Shown one piece after another: positions 34,736 through 48,400 of a stretch of 64,000 bases of DNA. Source of the stretch: Bactericera cockerelli (lineage: Eukaryota; Arthropoda; Insecta; Hemiptera; Triozidae); NCBI GenBank assembly GCA_024516035.1, contig CM044959.1, positions 12,789,902 through 12,853,901 on the forward strand, given 5' to 3'. The position numbers and the translations under genes are program-made. The notes beneath the pieces are model-generated. The model searched no databases, had not been told where the DNA came from, and saw only the letters and a program-made list of their open reading frames with translations. Every line of letters begins with the position of its first letter. Position 1 is the first letter of the stretch.

Positions 34736-36259
34736 AACACCACTGACAATCTGAGAAGCACGAAATTTATCATTTGAATTTTTCTAAACTGGCTGATGAA
34801 GGCATGTGAGACCGCGGTATTCAAAAAAAGCAATGTAAACAAATTTTGTAAACAATACAAGACGCCCTTACACAGTCTACAGCTAGAAAACTCTTAGGAT
34901 TTTTGAAGAGTTTTTGGCAAACATCTAATAATTTTTCCCAGAAGATCACATGATAAAAAATCGTAAAATTATTTTTTAGCATCCTCAGGGCGGCCGCCAA
35001 CTTTTATCAAACTTGCCCATGTCTGTGCCAAAATTTGTTCGGACAAATGTCGAGTGTTTTATTTAGTAAAAAAGTTTTTTTGGGTGTTTTTTTTCTGTTC
35101 AGGTGTAAAAAAATATGACAAACCAAATCGTAAAAAACAAAGTAGTGTAGCTAGAAACATCGAAATTTTGTTGGCTTTCTGCAGATTTGTTCAGAATCAA
35201 CTCATCTTAAACAGGGAAAAAGTTCTGACCTGAAGAATAAGCCAAAGTCGGACTTTTTTAGAAAGTTGCAAAAAATCACTTTGTGTAGTTATAAAGGCGA
35301 ATCCGAAAAAACGGATTGCAGATCCTTCCTAGAAATGTCGTCAGTAATCTACCATTAACGGGTGTAAACGTTTTTTTGGTCCACCCTGTATTTACATAAC
35401 AAAAGTTACAAGTTGTACAAAATAATATACAATGACGATAGACATCAAATTTTTCTCTTGTTTAATTTTTCTTCTCTTGCAATTATCAAGCCATTAAACC
35501 CTTGATTAGAGTTGTTAAATAATACTCATAATTATTTAGATCTTACCTTTGACTAAATCAACAGGTTAACAATTATGAGAATGAACTTTTTAGAGAGGAA
35601 AAAATTATGATCAACTTTACTGAGAAAACTGTAGAAACACTTTGAAGAAGCTAGTATTAGGACCATTAGATGGAAACACCTGGAAAGTTTATTCCCCCTA
35701 TCTTATACTACTACCTACACTAGTACAACACTGAAGAGTTCAAGACTACAAGTGGTTTAAGTTATACTGGTAATACAGAGTTTATTTTCTATGGTCAAGT
35801 TTCCTCTGAATTTTCTTTTTAAATTTCCTCACTGAAATTTGCATAGGAAATTTGAAGAAAATTTCCCGCGCTTCCCATATTTTAAAAAAAAGTAAACATG
35901 TTACAAGCAGTTGCACCAAGCTCAAAAGTTTCGAGACACAAAAAATGAACGAGAAAAGAAAAAATATTTTGATAACTAAAAGTCAAAACAGGTACACGTT
36001 TAGTACTTTAATATTTTTTATATTCAAATAGAATTTTTAAGCATATAAATTCATAAATTAATGTTTTTTAAACTATAAAATCTTACTTTCTGAAAGATTA
36101 TAAATTTTGCATTTTCTATACATAGGTTGGTATCATTTTTCAAGGAAAAGTAAAAGGAAAATGGCTTCCATAAATTCTGAAGGGTGGGAATTTTGCGTTC
36201 GATGGCATTTTTCTAACCAGCGTTTTTTTCTATAAATTAATTGAATAAATTTTATTAAA

Positions 36260-36400
36260 ATGTCGGGCTATCGGAGAGTTAACTTTTATGAACTTTGTCG
36301 TCTATGTACGTCAAGTGAAGGAGACAAAATCCACATCTTTCGGGATGAAGGCAGGAGAAGACAACTCCCCACCAAGATTCAGAGCTGTCTCCCTCTTCAG
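36260..36400 (+). CDS. ZAD-ZNF exon 1: first half of the ZAD
   Basis: ATG at 36,260 in an AAAATG context, then SGYRRVNFYELCRLC and IQSCLPLQ; donor CAG|GTATGA. The two ZAD cysteines of the first pair are in ELCRLC. Phase 0. Confidence 0.88.
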
Positions 36401-39400
36401 GTATGACGGTTTTCAACCCCTACAAAAGTCCCCTTAGACCCCTACTTTTCCTCTTTTTTGAACTTGTAACATTTTCTTATCACTGTTATCACATTACACT
36501 TTGCCAAACAACTTGATGGAAATTTAGAAATGATGTTTTTCTTGAATACCTTATCCTTCTCCAGTGAACAGTCTTGTCCAGCTAACCCACTTACCATTTT
36601 TTTATGGATCTATTGTTCTCACTTTGTAAACCCTCCTCCTCCTCACAGATACAGAGTACAGACTTAACATAAATTACAATTGGAAACTCATTTTCTTAAA
36701 CAAAATGATCTAATTGCACTGGTATACATATTTTATTCCACTCTTGTACACAGTAAACTATGTCATTGTGAAATTCCTATTTGGAGCATAGCTATGTAAT
36801 CTTTAAGTTCATTGACTCTTGCTTGCTAGTGAATACTCTTCTAAACATGGTTAGGAATACTTGGAACTCTCTCTGCATCTAGTATGACTATCAAACATAG
36901 AAATTTAATGTCATCTGCTTGACCCACATTTCTTTGGTAGTTTTAAATAATACAATGAATATTTAAATATGAGAAAAATATTGGATCACCAGATGAATCC
37001 AAACATTTCTGGCCACAGATGTTTTGCTGCTAATGCCATGCAGTTCCTTAAAACTTATTATCAAGTATGACAAGTTCTATTTTAGGTTGGAATTAATAGA
37101 CATTTTTGTAATACCTCTGTGGTGATGAGAAGTCACAGATTGCATACTGTGTAAGATAGGGAAAACCAAGGCTTAGCAATGACTTGTGATATAGAATTTG
37201 TCTATTAATTTTGCCCTTAATGGAGATTAAGGGCGGAATTAATAGACGTTTTTGTAATACCTCTGTGGCGCTAAAGTCACTGATTGCGTAATGTGTAAGA
37301 TGGGCAAAACCGACACTTACCAACGACTTAAGTTATGAATGTTGTCTATTAATTCGGCCCTAATAGTGAAAATGGGATTCACAAGTTTGAGTCAGTGCTC
37401 ACATTTCTCCATTTAAAACAGCACACAAAATCTTAGACAGTCCACAGTGGTTTTACAAAATGTATATTTATATCACCCTTATACAAAAAAAAAAAAAAAA
37501 AAACATTTGTGTATGGTACTTTATGTAGAATAAAACAAATATCTTATCTTATTATGTCTTGCAGTAAAAGAGTTATTTATAAGTCTTAAAAGCTAACAGG
37601 GATGAATGTATCTCCATGTATAGAATTCTTGAAATGTACAATATTCAACTGAAAGAATAGACAGATAAGTTATTTTTATTTATAAAAAAGTATTTTATTA
37701 TGTACACATATATAAAAAAATTCATTATAATTTCTCAGATTTTGGAAGATGATTCCTTGCCCAAAACAGTGTGTAACTTGTGTGTGGATAAAATTGAAGA
37801 TTTTACATCATTCAGACAGTCTTCTGTAAATGCTGAGGCAATGCTTGAAACTTATTTCACTTCTCTAAGATGTTCTGATGAATACAGGAGGTCTGAAGGA
37901 AAAGTGAGCAATGTAAGTAAATTTTGATTCATAGTAAGTGCTTTTTTTCTTCTTTTTTTTTTGCATTTAATCTAATTTAATAGTTTTTATAATTTGTACA
38001 TATTTCATTCTTAAAAAAAGAACAAGAAGAAAAAGGGGAAAAAAGGTTTTATATTGTCATATACCAAATTCACATTTTTTTTTGGCCTGGGTTCACCAAA
38101 TTTAATTTGCTTGTAGACACTACATACACATTCATATGTGTGATCAACCATTTTCAGAATTTAGGCTTTTTCTTTACAAGATATTAACTAATGACTTTTA
38201 GATATTAAAAGTTGTGAAGGCACTAAGTTGCAGGTCTTGATTTTTACAATTCTCTTTGGTGTATATTGTTTTCAATTTTCCTTACCAAACATTGCCTTCA
38301 GTGTATGTGAAAGAAACAAACTTAGATCAGTCACAAGAAGAGCTTCAGGAACAGCAAGAACAGATCTTACCTCACCATCACCAATCTCAGATTAAATCAG
38401 ATCAGCAGCACACCAAAGCCACTGATTCTGTAATCCAAGTTGTGAAGACAGAGCACACATCTCACCATGAGAGTATACATCAGACTAGTGTTGTTACTTC
38501 TGTAGCTGCAGCTTCTTCAAGACCTCTCATCAATTTTGTTGACAACCACAATGGTATGTTCTCACCTCTCTCTCCACTCTAATAAATAAAAGTACAATAG
38601 TTTTGATAGAAAAAGAAAAAAATGCAAGGATAGATACTTGCAAAAAAATCTTACTTTTCTCCTTGTTCTTAATAAAACTGGCTTTCTAATCTTAGCTAGC
38701 AGTAAAAATAAGGTAATTAAAAAATCTTAAAATAGTTGGATCAAGAAGAATGAATTCATTTTTTTTTTTTTTTTTTTTTTTGAAGTTACTTCATTAATTG
38801 AATTTTATTAGATAAATGGGTTAAAGTTCTGAGGAGTTAAACTTATGTTTCATGTAATGGGAGAGCAGTAGAGTTACTTCATTTATTGAATTTTATTAGA
38901 TAAATGGGTTAAAGTTCTGAGGAGTTAAACTTCATGTTTCTTGTAATGGGAGAGTAGTAGAGCACTCATATCTGTGTTATTCTTGAACTTGAAAGTGGCA
39001 TCACCATATTTGTGTTACCTCAAAAGTGGAATCACAATAAACTTGCCATACTCAAAGTATTTGTCATACTAGGGTCTCAAACCACCAACCTACAAGTTCA
39101 CTGCCTCATATGTAAATAGATCAAGCTACTGAGGTTGGTTGAAATTTTTTTTGTTGATAAAAATACTAATTTTTTTTTTTTTTTACTTTATTAAAACACA
39201 AGTTTTTGTGGTATTTTTTATGTCATTCAACAGGGACTAAGACACTTACATTACCTCTCAATGTTTCTCAACAAAGCCCCATCAAGTTGAGTCAAAGCAA
39301 TACCATGGTTCTGCCCGTGTCAATGGAAGGTCTGCAGAGTTTGGTACAAGCTGGTGCCTCTGTTCAGATAGTACAACAATCAGAATCTGATGGAACCACC

Positions 39401-42400
39401 AGGCTTCAATCTTACAGATACATTCAGGTAAAAGTCAAATAACATGTAAAAATTACAGCATTGTGAAAAAGAAGGATATGAAAAATATCAAAAATAAACC
39501 ATTATTATCTTTTGAGAAAGAATTTTTATTTTTTATTTATAAATAATTCAGATGAAGCTTTATTACAATTTTTATAAACAACAAGCAGATTACACCCGCC
39601 TGTTTGCCAGCAAATCACACACACATACTAAACCACACCACACACACACCACACAAAGATACACACAACACCACACCACACACCCAACACCCGTACACCA
39701 AACACACACTCACACCCACATCCCCCCACACACCCTCACCCACACACCAAACACCAGACACCCACACACCACACACACAAGCACCAAAGATACACACAAC
39801 TCATGGATGCACAATTGCACAGACACACACACACAATATTTTTAAATATTTTTCAAAAATGAATATTTTTGTATCACCCATCCAATTTTTGTTCTTACGA
39901 GAACAATTTAATTTGAGAATAATGATTTTTTTTCATTTCAGATTCCAAATAATTCCGGGGAGGGATCCACCACAGTTGCGCTGGTACCGTCAAATGATTC
40001 AAGGATACAGTTTATGGATTCACAGGTAATTATTTTTAATTGAATAAGAGATTTTGCTTCAAGTTCAATTTGATTTCTGGCTAAATGAAGTCAATGAGGA
40101 TAGCTGTTATCATTCCCAATGATTGGAAGGTAAAACCACTGTGTTTAATAACTTACATGAGGACGTTTGAACCAATCTAGAATCCCTAGGGTAATAAGAA
40201 TAAACATTAAAGTATGCGGCTCTGGTATTCGAACGCGCGACCTGCCGCATGACAAGCGAGTATCTCACCACTGAGCTAACCGTGCACTCAGTGTTACATT
40301 CAGTAATGATAAATGAAATCGCGAAAAAGATAAAGTTCCTGAAAGGTGCACTCAAGTACCTACTTATGAAATATGTGAAAAATTGTCAAAACAATAAACA
40401 ATAGATGTTAAGAAAACAATAAATTTCGTCTGGCTGCGGGACTATAAAAAGGGAGCAGACCATAACAAAGCTCTAACCGGCCACGCTAGCTGGTAATTCT
40501 TATAGGATTTAAAACGCTTTAAATGAAAAGCCTTAAATGTCTGCACGATGGTTAGTCCCGCGTGTAATTGGTTCTGTGGGCTAGGACAAGCCGGAAAAAT
40601 CCTGGCGAGAGGTCATTATTATCGGTGTTAGCTACGCCGCTACTACAAATACAATAAAGTTATTATTATTAAGAAATGTACTTATAAGTTCTCAGGAAAA
40701 GTTATAATTATACACAACTCTTGTTAAAACAAATAAACATCGAAATAATCGACTTTTTTTACTTATTACCATATAGTTCTGAGGGTGTGATATGTATGAA
40801 TGAATGAGAGGATGACTGCGTTAGTTATTGCTTGTTAATGCTAAACCGCTTAACAAGTGTAAACGCAGTTTAAAAAAAAATTGAAGATAGAAAACACTTA
40901 ACTAAGACTACTAAGTCCCATTATTTCACCAGTAAGCCCAAGACTACTAAAAACTTACTTTATTTTAAGATGGCCATTTCGCCAGTTTCCTTGGCTTTAT
41001 TGTTTTACTTAATTAAGACTACTAAGTCCCATTATTTCACCAGTAAGCCCAAGACTACTAAAAACTTACTTTATTTTCAGATGGCCATTTCGCCAGTTGC
41101 GAAAAAAAAGCCAAGTTTTTTCTATCTTCAAATTATTTTGATTTTTGAATTTGAAATTGAATTTATTTGTGTGAATAAACAAAACAGCTAGATGTTGTTA
41201 CAAGTATCAACACCCGCCAATATAACATTGTCACTCACAATGTATAATAAAAAAAAAAAAAATGTAAATAATGTAAAGATACAAAAAAGTGAATATCAAA
41301 TATAGAAAAATCATACACAATGTTAAGATATTGACTCTCATGATAATAATAATATCGACAAAGGGTGTGATTATTGCCTGAGGCAATCTCTGCCATCAAA
41401 CCCATATGATGATGAGTATTATTATTATTTACAGGCAGAGGATGAGCAACACGAGGAGATCACAGTTCACCCCCACGAGACTGAGGAGGAAGAGGAGGAG
41501 GGGGATGAGGAGATGCAATACGTGCAGTTCAGTGGGTACAAAGAGGAGCAGAGGGACACTAGGTAACTGTTTTTTTTTTTTTTTTTTTTTTTTTTTTTCA
41601 TATTAAAATAATAATAAATAAATGATTTGTTTTATTTTTCATATTTTTTTTGTATACAGAGGACCCATTCTAAGGCATTTTTTTTTGGCTTCTAAGATGT
41701 AGCAAAATACAAAATGTTCGCAAAATACAAAGACATGAGAATATCCATAAAAAAAGAGAGAAAAAAAAACGATTAGAGTTCTAGCTCAGTGGTCTGGTAC
41801 TCACTTACCATGGGCAAAGTCCCGGGTTCGAATCCCAGAGTCAACAAAAAAATCTGTATTCAAAACCTTCAGTTTTTTGTAAGGGATACCTTCCGGTACG
41901 CTCGTGTTGACCTAGCACCTAAATAGGAAGTAGTGAGTCACTTCTCGCCCATCAGAGGGGAGGCATACTATGGGATGAGCAAGCTACAACACAAAACTCA
42001 AGGGACTACAGTTTAATACCTAAGAAATAAAATGCCCGCTGTTTAATGTCTAAGAAATAAAAAAGGCTGTGAAACACTCACCTTTCTTTTAAATTATAAA
42101 TTGTAATACTTTTTTGTAACTTGTATTCAGGGTGGTTGCTAGTTTGTGATCACTAGATTTTCTAGTGAACACTGTATTTTTTTTAATAGGCGAGTCCATT
42201 TAGTTTCTTTCTATAAAATAAGGAAAGTAAAATGTTCATGACCTGTCCCGGTAGCTCAGTGGTAAAGGCGGCACTCTGTGAATCATGAGATTCCAGAGGT
42301 CGCGGGTTCGAAACCCAGCCGGGACATGACAAGTTATCCTCCCATTTGGGATTTTTACCACATAAACAGGGAATAGACCAGCAGTCTGGCTAGGGGACTA

Positions 42401-45400
42401 TAAACAGGGAATAGACCAGCAGTCTGGCTGGGGGACTATTATAAACAAGGAGTAGACCAGCAGTCTGGCTGGGGGACTATAAACAGGGAGTAGACCAGCA
42501 TTGGCTTGGTTCTGGGGGCCCTTGTCAATTATTAGCCTCCTTGTAAAGACAGCGGTAGAAGTGCTGAGTTATTCCTTCACTGTCTGGCTACCATCGTTCA
42601 CGATGACGCCACCCTATGATGAATACGCCTTGGGCTTACTGCTGGAATAATGGGACATAATAGTCCTAATCGGGTAGTATAAATAAAGCGATATTATTAT
42701 TATGACAACCGCCCTTCATTTCGGTATTCCAGGGGCAACATCTCCAACATCAGCGAGTTCCTCCGCATCAAGTCCGACCAGGCGGGAGGCTCGCCGCCTC
42801 CGCAGCAGGACGCACACTCGTCGCTACCGGTGGAGAGCGTGGCCATGTGCGGCAACTGCGGCACGATGCTCATGTCGAACGACGAGATGACCGAGCACAT
42901 GGCGACCTGCAAGACTAATGTTCATCATCAGAACAACGGCGGGGTGCTCGTTGCGTCTAACAATCAGGACACGAAAGATTCGGCGCAGGCGCAGGGCGAA
43001 GATGCGAACAGCGCGCCGCTCAATTATCCGTGCGATGTGTGCAGCAAGGCGTTCCGTCGGAAGGAGCATTTGTTCCAGCACAAGAAACTGCATACGGGTG
43101 AGTTATCAAGTGAAATCTATATCCAACTAGCGGGCTGTCGCCCGCTTTGCGGGCCGAGGCATGGCCGTGAAAGCAAAAAATCCTTTTTCGCCAATGGCAG
43201 GTGTTGTAGTGGGAGTTTCGAAAAATCCCGTCTTATTGCACATCTAGACTATAAGACAAAGCTACCTACCAAATTTCAGCTCGCTAGGTATTACGGTTTG
43301 GGCTGTAGAGCGATGATCAGTCAGTCAGTGGTCAGTCAGTGACTTTGACATTTATACAGGGTGGGGCAAAAGTCTGGAAACCCCTGAATAACTTTCGAAT
43401 GGCTTCTTCGGTAAAATTAAAATTTTGTATGGTAAATTGGGCTAATAAGACCTTCTTTTAGAGTGGGGTCAATTTTTGTTACCGGTCCCCATGTCGGGGC
43501 CAGGGGGGCCAACTTCATTTTTTTAAGTACGAACCCCCACCTTGCGATACATTTTTGGAAAGGTCTTTAAATAAGAAATACATTGGTGCAAATTTTATTT
43601 TTTTTAATATTAACTGTTTGCAAATGGCGTCCAACTTTGTGTATGCAGTAAAGTCTGGAAACCCCTGAATATCTTTTGAAAGGGCTTTCTCAGTAAATTT
43701 AAAACTGTGGACGGTAAGTCGGGGTAATTAGACCTTTCCAAAAATGTATCGCAAGGTGGGGTTTTGTATTTTAAAAAATGAAGTTGGCCTCCCTGGTCCC
43801 GACATGGGGGCCGGTAAAAAAAATCGGTCCCATTCTAATATAAGGTCTAATTACCAAGGATTACCGTACACAATTTTAAATTTACTGAGAAAGCCATTTC
43901 GAAAGATATTCAGGGGTTTCCAGACTTTACTGCATACACAAAGTTGGACGCCATTTGCAAACAGTTAATATTAAAAAAATATAATTTGCACCAATGTATT
44001 TGTTATTTAAAGACCTTTTCAAAAATGTATTGCAAGGTGGGGGTTCGTACTTAAAAAAATGAAGTTGGCCCCCCTGGCCCCGACATGGGGGCCGGTAACA
44101 AAAATCGACCTGACTCTAAAAGAAGGTCTTATTAGCCCGGTTTACCGTACAAAATTTTAATTTTACCAAAGAAGCCATTCAAAAGTTATTCAGGGGTTTC
44201 CAGACTTTTGCCCCACCCTGTATATTAAGATTATCCGTGCGATGCGTGCAGCAAGGTTTTCCGTCGGAAGGAGCATTTGTTCCAGCACAAGAAACTGCAT
44301 ACGGGTGAGTTATCAAGTGAAATCTATATCCAATTATCCGTGCGATGTGTGCAGCAAGGCGTTTCGTCGGAAGGAGCATTTGTTCCAGCACAAGAAACTG
44401 CATACGGGTGAGTTATCAAGTGAAATCTATATCCAATTATCCGTGCGATGTGTGCAGCAAGGCGTTTCGTCGGAAGGAGCATTTGTTCCAGCACAAGAAA
44501 CTGCATACGGGTGAGTTATGAAGTGAAATCTATATCCAATTATCCGTGCGATGTGTGCAGCAAGGCGTTTCGTCGGAAGGAGCATTTGTTCCAGCACAAG
44601 AAACTGCATACGGGTGAGTTATTAGGTGAAATCTATATCCAATTATCCGTGCGATATGTGCAGCAAGGCGTTCCGTCGGAAGGAGCATTTGTCCCAGCAC
44701 AAGAAACTGCATACGGGTGAGTTATTAAGTGAAAGTGAAATGAGTTAAGTATACAATAAAAACTATTTTAAAACTAGCCAAGGTAGAATTATTTTAGGAG
44801 CTAACTTATTTTGTGAAAAAATATTCATTTATTTTAGTAATTACAACCACAAAAAAACTACCGTTAAAAAAAGGGCCAAGTTCCAGAACTCCTATCCAAA
44901 AAGTTTTCGCCAATGAATGCAGTGATATCTTGTTTGCGGCCAAGTTATCGTGGTACTAAACTATTTCTTTTATTAAAACCCGTTTTCTGAGTTCCTCATT
45001 TTGCATGTTTTTAACTGCAAATTATCCTTAAACTTGGCCAGTTTCGCTCCTTGTGATGGTTATTTTGTATACATATAATCGTAATATTCCATACAACCTA
45101 TGGCATAAAACTGGCCAAGTTAGAGGATAGTTTGCAGTTAAAAACATCCAAAATGAGGAACTCAGAAAACGGATTTTAATAAAAGAAATAGTTTAGTACC
45201 AAGGTAACATGGCTGCAAACAAGATATCACTTCATTCATTGGCGAAAACTTTTTCGATAGGAGTTCTGGAACTTGCCCCTTTTTTTAACGGTAGTTTTTT
45301 TTTCCCGTGAATTCTTGTTAATTTTTTTATTTATCATCATCATCATCATCATCTATCTGCACAGGAGAGCGACCCTTCATCTGCGGCACCTGTGGCAAGG

Positions 45401-48400
45401 CCTTCTCCCGCAAGGAACATCTGCTGCGGCACGGCACGAGTCACACGGGACAGAAGATGCATCCGTGCGACATTTGCAACAAGATGTTCAGCCGCAAGGA
45501 TAACCTGCACAAGCATCGGAAAACGCACGGCATCTGCGGTCCGTACGTGTGTCCGTATTGTGGTGAGTAGTCCGTATAAGTATAAGTAGTGCTTTATTTA
45601 GGGTTGTATGCAGAGTCCTCACTGTAGGGATGCCTGGGTCATTTGTCCCTTCAGCTGATTTTGTTATGCAGAGACGTTTGTTTAAAGCGTCTATGCGCAT
45701 GTGCAATCAGACGTTTCTTTAATAAACAATTGTCAAGGTCGAAGTATTCCCTATAGCAAGCTCGGGACCACCCTACAGTGAACCCTATAGGGATTACAAA
45801 ATCTTCTCTGCATACCAGCCTTAGACTGTCAGCGCAAGACATTGTGGTGAGTAGTCCGTATGTGTGTCCGTATTGTGGTGAGTAGTCCGTACGTGTGTCC
45901 GTATTGTGGTGAGTAGTCCGTATGTGTGTCCGTATTGTGGTGAGTAGTCCGTATATGTGTCCGTATTGTGGTGAGTAGTCCGTACGTGTGTCCGTATTGT
46001 GGTGAGTAGTCCGTACGTGTGTCCGTATTGTGGTGAGTAGTCCGTGTGTGTCCGTATCATGGTGAGTAGTCCGTACGTGTGTCCGTATTGTGGTGAGAAC
46101 AGGATTGCGGTCCGTATGTGTGTCCGTATTGTGGTGAGTAGTCCGTATGTGTGTCCGTATTGTGGTGAGTAGTCCGTATGTGTGTCAGTATTGTGGTGAG
46201 TAGTCCGTGTGTGTCCGTATTGTGGTGAGTAGTCCGTGTGTGTGTCCGTATTGTGGTGAGTAGTCCGTGGTGTGTGTCCGTATTGTGGTGAGTAGTCCGT
46301 GTGTGTGTCCGTATTGTGGTGAGTAGTCCGTATGTGTGTCCGTATTGTGGTGAGTAGTCCGTATTGTGTTAAGAACACGATTGCGGTCCGTATGTGTGTC
46401 AGTATTGTGAGGAGTAGTCCGTATGTGTGTCCGTATTGTGGTGAGTAGTCCGTATTGTGTTGAGAACACGATTGCGGTCCGTATGTGTGTCAGTATTGGG
46501 GTTGAAACTTGGATATCCGGATTCCACTCATACCTCGTGAGGAAAAATGACTAGTTACTTGTATGGGTAACGACCAGTGGCGGCATTCCAGAGTATAAAG
46601 AATAATGTAAAATAATTTTGAAAAGTAAAAAAGGCCCTTGGTAATGCTGCTCCATCCACAAAAAAAATTGTGAAGAGGCCTTGTGCTTCACCCCAAATAA
46701 ATCATAATTTAACTTTTTACATTAAGTTTGTTTAACAATAAAAATCGATTATATTTCATCATCATCATAGAGTGGCGTCATCGTGAACGACAGTAGCCAG
46801 ATAGTGGAGGAATGACACAGCACTTTTACCACTGTCTTTACAAGGAGGCTAATAATTGACAAGGGTTCCCAGAACCAAGCCAATGCTGGTCTACTCCCTG
46901 TTTATAGTCCCCCAGCCAGACTGCTGGTCTACTCCCTGTTTATAGTCCCCCCAGCCAGACTATTTATTGTATAAACCTTTTTATATACAAAACAACTAAC
47001 AAAAACATTACAAACTTGTAACTCAGAGTTCGCCGGTTCGAAACTCAGCCGACGTGACGGCAAGTTCTCCTCCCATTTGAGTCTTTGACAACACTTTGAA
47101 TAAGACGTATCCACTTCGAGAATCATCTCTGGAATATAGTGGCCCAAATGCATAGTTGCTAATGAACAGATTAAATAAATCAACAGTCCCCCAGCCAGAA
47201 TCTTATAGAACAGAATAGTCTTTATTTGTTTAAGAATACATTACAATCGAGAAAAAAAAACTTACAATTAATACATATCTTCTAAAATCTTAGACAAAAT
47301 CAGTCACTGACTGAGACCTCTCTAAAATATTTTAGAGGAAAATTTTTTTGTTGGTTGGCATACTGATATTTAAAAGGCTCTCTCACCTCATATTCTCTCC
47401 TTTCTTACTCTCTTCTCCTCTCTCACCTCTCTCTCCCTCCCCCCCCCCTCACTCTCTCTCCTCTCTCCCCCCCCCCCCCCCCTCTCTCACTCTCTCCAGA
47501 CTCTTATATTTAACTATATATTTCCGAAGCAATTTTAAAAGATTCAATATAATTATATTTGGAAACAACACATTTACAAGTAAAAAAATAAGGGAAAAAA
47601 ATGTTTTTTAAACTGATTGTTATGCTGTGATTTTTAGCAACCCACCATATGGTGGGCAGCATGAATATCTGTCTAAAAAATAAATATTATTCTTCTTCTA
47701 ACAATGAAAATTCTTTCCTCCTCGCCAGGCAAATCGTTCGTGGTGAAGCACTACTATCTGATGCACGTGGCCAATCACAACTGTCCGGAGAGCAAGGAGG
47801 CGGCGGCGGGGGACGACGGGGGCGGGCAGGCCGCCGGCCCGCCCTTCCAGTTCCGCTGCGACATCTGTCTCAAGACCTTTGTCTCGGCCGAGTTCCTCAA
47901 GAACCACAAGAGCCGCCACCGGAACCGGAAGAACGTGCAGGTGATCCAGCTGACGCGGCAGCACAGCGGCGCGGGAGGCGACGAGAACCAGAGGCATGGC
48001 CGACAGCCAGGTAAACATATGAAATATCTAGATAGGGAACTCCAAGGGTTGGGTGGAAGAGATTGCCATAGGCAATAACCCCGCCCTTTAGGTAGGACAT
48101 TATTGTTATTGTACTCTGTCCTCCTAATAAAGCATACTATAATAATAATAATGACGTCCTAAAGAAATACCAACATTGTTCCAGGAAATAATAGAGAAGA
48201 ACGGGAGGGTTTTTAGCGGGTGAGCCGACAAATTTGGTGCCTGCCCTTCAAGAGGGGCGACACACCATACCCTGCCGGCAAGTCCCGCATATCCTTCAGC
48301 ACTACCTAGAGCTTTGCTGAAGGAATCTTACGAGATTTTCCCCCTCGAAAAAAAAACATATGACGTGTCCGTGAGATAGGCAATAGGCACAGGTGTTACC

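Larger units (their letters stand above)
32836..35389. mobile_element. Foldback element 3 (CAGGGTGGACC termini, TA target)
   Basis: Ends CAGGGTGGACCAAAAAAACG at 32,837 and the complement ending at 35,388, with TA on each side. Arms of about 460 bp (to about 33,300 and from about 34,930) align closely. The 1.6 kb interior holds a GA microsatellite, a family E SINE head and a tRNA-like block (34,670), so it was a landing site for other repeats. No transposase. Confidence 0.85.

Noticed and set aside
39552..40029. ORFs across the CA repeat
   Set aside because: Low-complexity; one runs into a real exon (39,942-40,025) in the wrong frame.
42244..42330. Possible functional tRNA gene
   Set aside because: Stem closes and boxes are good, but the length is over 73 nt, the anticodon arm is not normal, and a SINE body follows.
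45821..46469. Long minus-strand ORFs rich in Thr, His, Tyr and Asp
   Set aside because: They arise from the 31 bp array; three frames cycle through the same repeat and there is no start context or homology.
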